From Geobacteraceae bacterium (GTDB lineage Bacteria; Desulfobacterota; Desulfuromonadia; Desulfuromonadales; BM103), in assembly GCA_024641085.1 (NCBI GenBank), contig JAHEDT010000036.1:1-32101 (forward strand): DNA of 32,101 nt, in the 5' to 3' direction. A model generated the notes under the pieces. The model did not search any database and was not told where the DNA came from. It saw only the letters and a program-made list of their open reading frames with translations. Position 1 is the first letter of the stretch. Each line of letters opens with the position of its first letter. This document shows positions 1 through 6,512 of this stretch, one piece after another. Both the position numbers and the translations under genes were made by a program.

Positions 1-1107
1 ATCGGCGGCAGCTTCTCCCATGAATTCATGGTGCTTGCCGATACCGGGGAGGATGCCATCGTCTCCTGCAACAGCTGTGATTACGCCGCCAACGTGGAGA
101 AAGCCGAACTGCGGGCCCCCGGTGGCGAGACCCCGGCGCCCGCCATGCCGCTGGGCAAGGTTGCGACGCCCAACCTGAAAAGCATTGACGACGTGGCCGC
201 GTTTCTCAAGGAAACACCGCAGAAGATGGTCAAAACCCTCGTTCTCCAGAACGAACGCGAGGAGACGGTTGCCGTGCTGCTGAGGGGTGATCGCAAACTC
301 AACGAAATCAAGCTTTGCAATTACCTCGACTGCAAGCATATTCAGCTCGCCGACGAAGCCCTGGTGAGAAAGATCACCGGTGCCCCGACCGGTTTCTCTG
401 GACCGATCGGTCTGTCCTGCCGGGTGATCGCCGACCAGGACCTGGCCGTGATGAGCGATTTCGGCCTGGGCGCCAACGAGGAGAATTTCCATCTGACCGG
501 CGCCAATCATGGCCGTGACTTTCAGGTCGAGGCCTTTGTCGACCTGCGCGAGGCCGAGGCCGGTGATGCTTGCCCGCGCTGTTCGGGTAAGCTGGAAGTC
601 TGGCGCGGTATCGAGGTCGGGCATGTGTTCAAGCTGGGAACCAAGTATTCGGAAAAGATGCATGCCACCGTGCTCGACGAACAGGGCCAGGAGCGGACCC
701 TGGTCATGGGCTGCTACGGAATTGGCGTCGGCCGTACGGCCGCAGCCGCCATCGAGCAGAATCACGATGCCAACGGTATCATCTGGCCGATGCCGCTGGC
801 GCCTTTCCAGGTGATCGTCACCCTGCTGAACCCGAATGACGAAGCGGTGCTCACTGCCGGGGAAGATCTTTACGCACAACTGCTCGAAGCAGGGGTCGAA
901 GTGCTGCTGGACGATCGCGATGAACGGCCCGGCAGCAAATTCAAGGACGCCGACCTGCTCGGTATCCCGTTGCGCGTCAACGTTGGTGCGCGGGGCCTGA
1001 AAGAGCAGTCCTTTGAACTCCAGGAACGCCGCAGCGGCGAGCGCACCATGCTGCCAATCGCCGGGGCCGCCGTGCGGATTGCCGAACAGGTCCGCGCGGC
1101 TCTTTAG
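1..1107 (+). CDS. proS: Prolyl-tRNA synthetase, C-terminal part (5'-truncated by window edge)
   Basis: Attaches proline to tRNA-Pro in the cytoplasm. The frame is open from base 1, and the codons before the first ATG encode IGGSFSHEF, part of the class II synthetase core, so the gene starts upstream of the window. About 368 residues are visible. In order they are: the end of motif 2, a bacterial-type editing (INS, YbaK-like) domain over roughly residues 60-200, class II motif 3 (GCYGIGVGRTAAAAIEQNHD), and the C-terminal anticodon-binding domain (VLLDDRDERPGSKFKDADLLG). The INS insertion marks the bacterial ProRS type, which edits mischarged Ala-tRNA-Pro. The next gene follows after 23 bp on the same strand, so the two are probably cotranscribed. 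Nothing looks broken; only the 5' end is missing. Confidence 0.97.
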   Translation: MGGSFSHEFMVLADTGEDAIVSCNSCDYAANVEKAELRAPGGETPAPAMPLGKVATPNLKSIDDVAAFLKETPQKMVKTLVLQNEREETVAVLLRGDRKLNEIKLCNYLDCKHIQLADEALVRKITGAPTGFSGPIGLSCRVIADQDLAVMSDFGLGANEENFHLTGANHGRDFQVEAFVDLREAEAGDACPRCSGKLEVWRGIEVGHVFKLGTKYSEKMHATVLDEQGQERTLVMGCYGIGVGRTAAAAIEQNHDANGIIWPMPLAPFQVIVTLLNPNDEAVLTAGEDLYAQLLEAGVEVLLDDRDERPGSKFKDADLLGIPLRVNVGARGLKEQSFELQERRSGERTMLPIAGAAVRIAEQVRAAL

Positions 1108-1130
1108 CCGGGGCGCGAGCACAGACGCCT

Positions 1131-2366
1131 ATGAGTGACATACGCATCGACAAGGATGGCCGGTTGACTCTCCCCTCTGGCGCGCTCAGGATGATCGGGG
1201 AGCAGCCCGTGCGCTTGTCGTCATACTCCGATCACCACCTCCTGCTGGAAGTGCAGGCCAATGACAGCAAGGTGCAGATGGCCGGCCAGCTCGGTGACGT
1301 CGGGGTTGTTGACCTGCTCTCTTTTTTCAACATGTTCCGCAAGTCGGGCCTGCTGCATTTCAGCCTGTCCGGCGGCAGCAAGACGCTCTATTTCAAAAAC
1401 GGCGAAATCGCCTACGCAGCGAGCACTTTCCCGGAGGAAGAGATCGTCGAGATTCTCTACAGCCTGGGCAAGTTCGACCGGGGAGTTCTACAGGGTGTTC
1501 GCCAGTTCGCCAACGGCGAAGTGGCGCTCGGCAAAATCCTCGTCGATCAGAACATCATCACCGCCAAGGATCTTTGGGCGGCGACCCGCAACCAGGTCGA
1601 AACCATCATTTACAACCTGTTTGCTTTTCATGAAGGCAGCTTCGTCTTTGTCGATGCCGCACCGGCCGAAGACACGCTGGTCAGCCTCTCCATGAACACC
1701 CAGAACCTGATCATGGAGGGGCTGCGCCGGGTCGATGAGCGGGCAGTCTACATGCAGAAGGTCAAATCCCTCGATGCCATCCCGGTGGCCTCCGGCCAGG
1801 TCCCCAACGATCTCGACAGCGTCTCCCAGAAGATGTTCGCCCTGGTCCAGGCCGGGGTCAGCGATGTCAAGGAACTGCTGCGCCGCTCCGGTTCCGGGGA
1901 CTTCGATGCCCTGAGGCTGCTCAGCCAGATGGTGGAGCGGGGTATCGTCGTCATGGAGGAAGCGCCGTCCGTGGCGGTTGAAGGCGTGCTGGGCGAAGCG
2001 GTGACGATCTTCAACGGCGTGCTGGTCGCGCTGCATCGGGTCGTCTCCACCAAGAACCCCCAGTTTCGCGAAGAAGTGTCCTGCTTCCTGCGGGACTTGC
2101 CGCAACCCTTTTCCTATGTCTTCAGGCAGACCACCCTCAGAGAAGACGGTTCGGTGGACGGTGGGCGGATCCTCGCCAATCTGGCCGGCCTCGAGGAAGG
2201 CGACAAGCTGCGTCTGCTTGCCGATGCCCTCAGTGAACTTATTTACATGGAGTGTATCGCTGCCCGCCGCGAGCTGGGGGCGGCTGACTCTGCGGAGCTG
2301 ATCAAACGGGTTCAGGCGGTCTCGACCCGCGTGCAGGCCCTGATAGGACGACGTGACGATGAATGA
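1131..2366 (+). CDS. DUF4388 (PatA N-terminal-like) domain protein
   Basis: This is a 411-residue soluble protein. An N-terminal stretch of about 45 residues (DKDGRLTLPSGALRMIG) resembles an AbrB-like strand pattern. A DUF4388 domain follows at about residues 50-200, recognised from QLGDVGVVDLLSFFNMFRKSGLLHF, KTLYFKNGEIAYAAS and the later LGKILVDQNIITAKDLWAATRNQVETIIYNLF. The C-terminal half is mainly helical and I recognise no family in it. DUF4388 proteins are frequent in myxobacteria and Desulfuromonadia, often near signalling or motility genes, but their biochemical role is not established. No membrane segment or signal peptide is visible. The stop overlaps the start of pyrF by 8 bp if pyrF begins at its ATG, which implies translational coupling. 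The neighbours (proS, pyrF) are housekeeping genes and do not indicate its function. Confidence 0.85.
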   Translation: MSDIRIDKDGRLTLPSGALRMIGEQPVRLSSYSDHHLLLEVQANDSKVQMAGQLGDVGVVDLLSFFNMFRKSGLLHFSLSGGSKTLYFKNGEIAYAASTFPEEEIVEILYSLGKFDRGVLQGVRQFANGEVALGKILVDQNIITAKDLWAATRNQVETIIYNLFAFHEGSFVFVDAAPAEDTLVSLSMNTQNLIMEGLRRVDERAVYMQKVKSLDAIPVASGQVPNDLDSVSQKMFALVQAGVSDVKELLRRSGSGDFDALRLLSQMVERGIVVMEEAPSVAVEGVLGEAVTIFNGVLVALHRVVSTKNPQFREEVSCFLRDLPQPFSYVFRQTTLREDGSVDGGRILANLAGLEEGDKLRLLADALSELIYMECIAARRELGAADSAELIKRVQAVSTRVQALIGRRDDE

Positions 2367-3087
2367 TGCCAAGCAGAGATTGATTTTCGCCCTGGATGTC
2401 GAAACCCTGGAGGCCGCCCGCAGCTGGGTTGACCGGCTGCAGGGGCAGGTCGGTGTGTTCAAAATCGGTAAGCAGCTCTTTACTCGGTGCGGCCCGGACG
2501 TCGTCAAGCTGGTCCAGGCCGGCGGTGCCGACGTGTTCCTCGACCTCAAGTACCACGATATCCCGAATACCGTGGCCATGGCCGGCCTCGAGGCGCTGCG
2601 CCTCGGGGTCAGAATGTTCAACGTTCACGCCCTGGGCGGCTTCGAGATGATGGCCAGGCTGGTTGCCGAGGTCGACAAGGTCTGCCCGCGCGACAACCCC
2701 CAGCGTCCCATTCTCCTTGCGGTGACAATCCTGACCTCGTCCAATCAGGAGACCCTGCGCGGCGTCGGTATCGATCGCCCCGTCGAGGTCATGGTGCCGA
2801 AGCTGGCCAAGCTGGCCAAGGATGCCGGCATGGACGGCGTCGTGGCGTCGCCGAAAGAGGTCTCCCTGATTCGGGCTGCCTGTGGCGATGATTTCCTGAT
2901 CGTCACCCCGGGCGTGCGCCCTGCGTTTGCTTCCCAGGATGACCAGAAGCGGGTCATGACCCCCGGCGACGCCCTGCGGGCCGGCGCCGATTATCTGGTG
3001 ATCGGCCGGCCGATCTCCGCTGCCGCGGACCCTGCCGCTGCGGCCGCTTTGATCATTCAAGAAATGCAGGCGGCCCTGAGCGGTTGA
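2359..3087 (+). CDS. pyrF: Orotidine 5'-phosphate decarboxylase
   Basis: Catalyses the last step of UMP synthesis, decarboxylation of OMP, in the cytoplasm. The protein is 242 residues from ATG 2359, normal for bacterial PyrF. It opens with the first beta strand LIFALDVET and carries the catalytic D-x-K-x-x-D block in FLDLKYHDIPNTVA. Later come VTILTSS, the phosphate-binding region FLIVTPGVRP, and DYLVIGRPIS near the C-terminus. A GTG six bases upstream (2353) is an alternative start; ATG 2359 fits the family N-terminus better. The start lies inside the end of the DUF4388 gene, so translation is probably coupled. It ends the proS-DUF4388-pyrF group. No convincing terminator is seen after the stop. 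Confidence 0.96.
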   Translation: MNDAKQRLIFALDVETLEAARSWVDRLQGQVGVFKIGKQLFTRCGPDVVKLVQAGGADVFLDLKYHDIPNTVAMAGLEALRLGVRMFNVHALGGFEMMARLVAEVDKVCPRDNPQRPILLAVTILTSSNQETLRGVGIDRPVEVMVPKLAKLAKDAGMDGVVASPKEVSLIRAACGDDFLIVTPGVRPAFASQDDQKRVMTPGDALRAGADYLVIGRPISAAADPAAAAALIIQEMQAALSG

Positions 3088-3282
3088 ACTCCTCCTGCCC
3101 CTGCAGTTCTCAGTTCCAGCGACTCCTTTTTCAGAAGTTATTGCCCATCCCAAGATATGCGGACCGAAACATCTACCGTTGGTGAAGAATATGGCTGCGG
3201 ATTTGACGCAAGGCTGCTCCGGCTGTGGCCAGACATTGATTCTTTGGCAAGGAGAGCCTTTGCCCTCGCGTCGAGAAAATTG

Positions 3283-3361
3283 GAATTCATATGTATTTTT
3301 AGTGGTTTAAAGGCCTCTCCTGGAGGTCTTTGGTTTGACATGGTTCCAGGCCTGCGGTAGA
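3283..3361 (+). repeat. Duplicated promoter element, copy A
   Basis: This aligns without gaps to 5162-5240 at an offset of 1879 bases. Counting by eye, about 57 of 79 positions are identical. The matches include GAATTC at the left end, TTTTTAG-GGTTT in the middle, TGGTTTGACATGG at the -35 and a GTAG block at the -10. The conserved spacing and the position upstream of two unrelated genes suggest a shared promoter and regulator site. Common descent by duplication is an inference. Confidence 0.6.
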
Positions 3362-3363
3362 GG
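3335..3363 (+). promoter_or_regulatory. Sigma-70-type promoter for the glycosyltransferase gene
   Basis: A perfect -35 box TTGACA (3335-3340) is followed by a 17 bp spacer and a weak -10 TAGAGG (3358-3363). The predicted transcript starts near 3370, giving a 5' leader of roughly 155 bases before the ATG at 3526. The weak -10 beside a perfect -35 suggests a possibly regulated promoter. Confidence 0.5.
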
Positions 3364-3525
3364 TTAAGCTGAGGACGATCTGTGGTGGCCTAGAGAAGAC
3401 AGGAGGTAAGTTAGCTTATAACGGCTCAATCCAAGAAACGCAGATTGCTACCACTGATCAGTTGATTCCTATCACTGACAAAAAAACGCCTGCCGAACCA
3501 CTAGCAAGCACTGTGGAGTATCCCC

Positions 3526-4995
3526 ATGAGTGAGTCTCAGCGATATTTTTATGCCGCTATTGGTTTTGTGGTTGTCTACGCCATAGTGTGGACCCTGGTC
3601 TCCTCCCAGCTTGACCCCGCGGTTCCCTTTGACGCAGTGGAGGCCTTGAACTGGGCACGCAATGCCGAGTTCGGTTCGCCCAAGAACCCCTACATGGTGG
3701 GTGGCGTTATGACCTTAGGTTGGTTGCTCGATCCCGCCCTGCCCATCAGCCTGTACTGGTACCTGTCCCACTTTGTCGGAGTTGGTTTGGGAATGCTGGG
3801 CGTCTGGCTGCTCAGTAAGCGGCTGTTTGGCAGAGGTGACATTGCCCTGCTTTCACTCATGAGCCTGAACCTTAGCGGAATTATCAACTTCGATGTGATC
3901 CCGTATAATGACAACTACCTGCTCGTCATGTTCTGGCCCTATCTGTTTCTGTTCTTCATCAAGGCCGTCTACGACAACCAATATCATTGGTTCTCGTTGG
4001 CAATTGTCACCGGCCTGGCTTCAATGTCGAAGTACTCGACATGCGCCTTCCTGCCGTTCATGTTTCTCTACATACTCCTGGTTCCTGAGGCACGGAAGGC
4101 ATTCAGATCCCCTGTGTTTTACCTGGCCATTCTGCTGTTCCTACTTCTTATGGCCCCCAATGCTGTCTGGCTTTACCGGCACGACTACGCAGCATTCAAC
4201 TGGGTCCACTCGCAGATAACGCGTGGATTCAACCTGAAGGCAGCGATTGCTTTCGTGGCGGTGTTCTACCCTGCGGTCCTGCTCGCTCTCGTGTTGCAGC
4301 CGCTTGGCGGGACATGGGGTGTGCCCTCAGCCCCGGAGAAGAGGGCGGTTCTCTTTGTGTTCGCTCCGCCGATCCTGATGATCCTTGTCTATTTCCTGTT
4401 CCATCGCGGAGGGAGAATGACCGAATGGCTTCAGCCCTTTGCCATACTCACGCCGGTCGTTTTGTTCTCCCTGCTCAACTTGGACAGGGTCAGGTCGCTG
4501 CGAAAGGTCAGTTCCTCATTGCTGGCGATTGCAGTTGTCGTGTGCCTCGGGTATGCCCTGGTCCACCAATTGAATATCCGGGGCGCAGGCAGTAAGTTCA
4601 GCTACATCCAGAATGTCAGCGCCGAGATAAATGTGACCTGGCGGGACAGATATGACCGGCCGCTCAAGTACGTTGGGGGAAGTCGTTTCTCTCGGTGGCT
4701 GACTTTCTATGCGCCGGACCGTCCCGCGATCACCACGCCTTGGTCAAATGACAAGAAACCCAGTATCTACAACGCCCGGATAGTGGCCAGCGACATTATG
4801 GAAGACGGGGCATTGTTTGTCAGTAACCCGGGCGACAACTGCGAACAGACCAATTTTGAGGAGAACGTGTTCGATTTCCCCGGAATAGACATTCCGGAAA
4901 AGCAGGAGTATTGGTTCAGGGACGAAAAGGGCCGGCAGGTTAGACTCTGCCTCGGTTTCTCACCGCCTCACAGGCGATCCCGTCAAGACATGTAG
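3526..4995 (+). CDS. GT39/ArnT-like integral membrane glycosyltransferase
   Basis: A predicted GT-C fold enzyme that would transfer a sugar from a polyprenyl-phosphate donor to a lipid or protein on the periplasmic face of the inner membrane. The donor and acceptor cannot be told from sequence. It has 489 residues with about ten hydrophobic segments between residues 8 and 345 and a soluble C-terminal part of about 130 residues. The first periplasmic loop has the acidic block PFDAVEALNWA, in the position of the catalytic Asp/Glu of ArnT/PMT enzymes. The block PLKYVGGSRFSRWLTFYAPDRP in the tail is typical of a GT39 subgroup of proteobacteria. The ATG is preceded only by a weak ribosome site (GTGGAG). 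The gene stands alone between two long intergenic regions and shares a promoter element with the rpfF-like gene downstream. Family assignment is good; substrate unknown. Confidence 0.8.
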   Translation: MSESQRYFYAAIGFVVVYAIVWTLVSSQLDPAVPFDAVEALNWARNAEFGSPKNPYMVGGVMTLGWLLDPALPISLYWYLSHFVGVGLGMLGVWLLSKRLFGRGDIALLSLMSLNLSGIINFDVIPYNDNYLLVMFWPYLFLFFIKAVYDNQYHWFSLAIVTGLASMSKYSTCAFLPFMFLYILLVPEARKAFRSPVFYLAILLFLLLMAPNAVWLYRHDYAAFNWVHSQITRGFNLKAAIAFVAVFYPAVLLALVLQPLGGTWGVPSAPEKRAVLFVFAPPILMILVYFLFHRGGRMTEWLQPFAILTPVVLFSLLNLDRVRSLRKVSSSLLAIAVVVCLGYALVHQLNIRGAGSKFSYIQNVSAEINVTWRDRYDRPLKYVGGSRFSRWLTFYAPDRPAITTPWSNDKKPSIYNARIVASDIMEDGALFVSNPGDNCEQTNFEENVFDFPGIDIPEKQEYWFRDEKGRQVRLCLGFSPPHRRSRQDM

Positions 4996-5161
4996 CGCTC
5001 ACTCCAGTTCTACGCAAACCTGTCAGATCTTCTCGCCATTCCGGAATCATCATGCGTGTGGCTCTGCCGATTGCCGTTCCCGGTTGGCTCAAAGCGGTCC
5101 AGCCGTCGCCAGGTTTAATTTTTAGGCGGGGAGGGCTGTTGTCCACTCATGATAGGAATCC

Positions 5162-5240
5162 GAATTCAATCGTTTTTTTAGGGGTTTAGAGTCTTCTTAT
5201 GTCAGGTTTTGGTTTGACATGGCTTTGCGCATGCTGTAGA
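5162..5240 (+). repeat. Duplicated promoter element, copy B
   Basis: Second copy of the element at 3283-3361, aligned without gaps. The -35 lies 198 bases upstream of its gene's start codon, compared with 191 bases for copy A. The similarity stops close to the predicted transcription start, so the leaders themselves differ. Confidence 0.6.
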
Positions 5241-5242
5241 AC
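5214..5242 (+). promoter_or_regulatory. Sigma-70-type promoter for the rpfF-like gene
   Basis: TTGACA at 5214-5219, a 17 bp spacer, then TAGAAC at 5237-5242. Same architecture as the promoter at 3335-3363, with a perfect -35 and a weak -10. It would drive the rpfF-like gene, and the GGDEF-EAL gene if the two are cotranscribed. Confidence 0.5.
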
Positions 5243-5411
5243 GAGGTTGCGGAATATTGCGGGCCGCTGTTTCGGTGGAGGGGGAGTTCCATGGCGCCGT
5301 TGGCGTCGCTCATCTGACCGGTATCCCTGTCAGGTGTGATTGTTACTCATGTGATGCAGAGAAAAGACCGGCTGTTAGCTTGGCCCCCTTTCTCTATGAA
5401 AAGGATGACGT

Positions 5412-6431
5412 ATGTCAGCACAATTCCGCAAGATATTTCGTGAATACAATGAGATATCCGTCCGGTATGACAGAGACCAGGAGGCCATCTGGTGTTATTT
5501 CAAACCCCAGAGCCGCCCCTGCTTTTCTCCACGCTTGCTGCAGGAATCTAAAGAAATCCAGCAATCCATCATCAAGTATCTGACGACCAGTGATAACCCT
5601 GAGAAGTACCCGATCCGCTACTTAATCCTCGCATCCCAAATCCCTGGAGTTTTTAATTTTGGCGGCGATCTGGATCTGTTCGTCACGCTCATTGAAGCTC
5701 AAGAGCGCGAACAACTGCTCGAATACGCTAAAAACTGTATCGACATCTGCTATATGAATGCTGTCTCCCTGCATCTTCCAATCACGACCATTTCCCTTGT
5801 TCAAGGCTCAGCCCTGGGTGGCGGATTCGAGTCCGCCCTGTCAGGCAATGTCTTGATTGCCGAAGAGCACGCCGAGATGGGAGTCCCGGAGATTCGCTTC
5901 AATCTCTTCCCCGGGATGGGAGCCTATAGTTTCCTGGCGCGCAAATGTGGTACATTTGCGGCGGAACAGCTGCTGCGCTCCGGGAAAATTTACCGCGCCA
6001 GCGAACTGCATGAAATGAATGTGGTCGATGTCCTGGTCGAGTCGGGAGGTGGGCATCAAGCTGTGGACCGGTATATTAAAAATCACCGGCGCGCCGTGAA
6101 CGGCATGCAGGCCATTCAGTCGGTCAAGCAATTTTATGACCCCGTAACCTATGAAGAGCTTATCGGGATCAGCAAGATCTGGGTCGATGCGGCCTTAAGG
6201 CTGACTCAGACCGATTTGCGTGTCATGCAGCGGATTGTTGCCGCGCAGAATCGCGGGTTCCTGAACTCCAATCCGGCGAGCAGGACGCAACTGGTCCGTA
6301 CGAGACAGGATCGTCGAATGGATTATCAAAATGTGACCTTCCCACTTGTTGACCGTTCCGGAAATCAAATCCACAACGACCGGCGCCGGTGCGATCGGCG
6401 TGAACCGGGTTATATGCAAATGTCCAGTTAA
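5412..6431 (+). CDS. rpfF: RpfF-type crotonase, predicted DSF (cis-2-unsaturated fatty acid) signal synthase
   Basis: Predicted to make a diffusible signal factor from fatty acyl-ACP by dehydration and thioester cleavage, the reaction known for Xanthomonas/Burkholderia RpfF. The 339 residues hold one crotonase fold. The match is to RpfF more than to general enoyl-CoA hydratases: VFNFGGDLDLF, then SLVQGSALGGGFESALSGN, then MGVPEIRFNLFPGMGAYSFLARK. By count, Glu140 (GGGFE) and Glu160 (GVPE) sit where Xanthomonas RpfF has catalytic Glu141 and Glu161. A tail of about 50 residues beyond the usual RpfF length ends in FPLVDRSGNQIHNDRRRCDRRE, a basic DRR-type motif. No signal peptide. A strong ribosome site precedes the ATG. 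The PAS-GGDEF-EAL gene follows after 81 bp with no terminator seen, as in rpfF-rpfR pairs. Fold certain, RpfF subtype likely; the signal molecule is an inference. Confidence 0.85.
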   Translation: MSAQFRKIFREYNEISVRYDRDQEAIWCYFKPQSRPCFSPRLLQESKEIQQSIIKYLTTSDNPEKYPIRYLILASQIPGVFNFGGDLDLFVTLIEAQEREQLLEYAKNCIDICYMNAVSLHLPITTISLVQGSALGGGFESALSGNVLIAEEHAEMGVPEIRFNLFPGMGAYSFLARKCGTFAAEQLLRSGKIYRASELHEMNVVDVLVESGGGHQAVDRYIKNHRRAVNGMQAIQSVKQFYDPVTYEELIGISKIWVDAALRLTQTDLRVMQRIVAAQNRGFLNSNPASRTQLVRTRQDRRMDYQNVTFPLVDRSGNQIHNDRRRCDRREPGYMQMSS

Positions 6432-6512
6432 CGAGCCGTTGCTTGTAATGAGGCCTGCTCAAGACTCTGTGGCCCGATTGTAACTTTTACCCAGAAAAAT
6501 TTGTTTCTTTCT

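Larger units (their letters stand above)
3088..3525. other. 438 bp intergenic region with one promoter-like element
   Basis: No convincing gene is found here. The first ~190 bp show no clear structure. At 3283-3361 lies one copy of an element that recurs at 5162-5240, containing a good sigma-70 promoter. Downstream, 3443-3456 and 3464-3477 are two near-identical 14-mers (GATTGCTACCACTGA and GATTCCTATCACTGA over the first 15 bases) spaced 21 bp apart, two helical turns, which could be a regulator site. A frame from about 3340 to 3530 stays open for ~60 codons but has no start codon with a ribosome site. Confidence 0.6.
4996..5411. other. 416 bp intergenic region upstream of the rpfF-like gene
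   Basis: No gene is called. A 46-codon frame starting at ATG 5052 has no ribosome site and ordinary composition, so it is not called. The second copy of the duplicated promoter element lies at 5162-5240. The rest, 5243-5411, would be a 5' leader of about 165 bases. I searched it by eye for c-di-GMP (GEMM) riboswitch hallmarks and did not find them. A strong ribosome site (AAAAGGATG) precedes the ATG at 5412. Confidence 0.6.

Noticed and set aside
3190-3235. Possible c-di-GMP (GEMM) riboswitch because of GACGCAAGGCTGC near 3205
   Set aside because: The essential upstream AGGGCAAACC-type block and the GAAA tetraloop hairpin are absent.
3157-3360. 67-codon plus-strand frame
   Set aside because: No ribosome site, no recognisable domain, and it runs across the duplicated promoter element.
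3337-3532. Open frame of about 60 codons upstream of the glycosyltransferase, ending PAEPLASTVEYPHE
   Set aside because: It has no ATG, GTG or TTG with a ribosome site in the open part and begins within the promoter; treated as leader.
4940-5146. 68-codon minus-strand frame and a 46-codon plus-strand frame at 5052
   Set aside because: The first overlaps the glycosyltransferase end and neither has a ribosome site or recognisable content.
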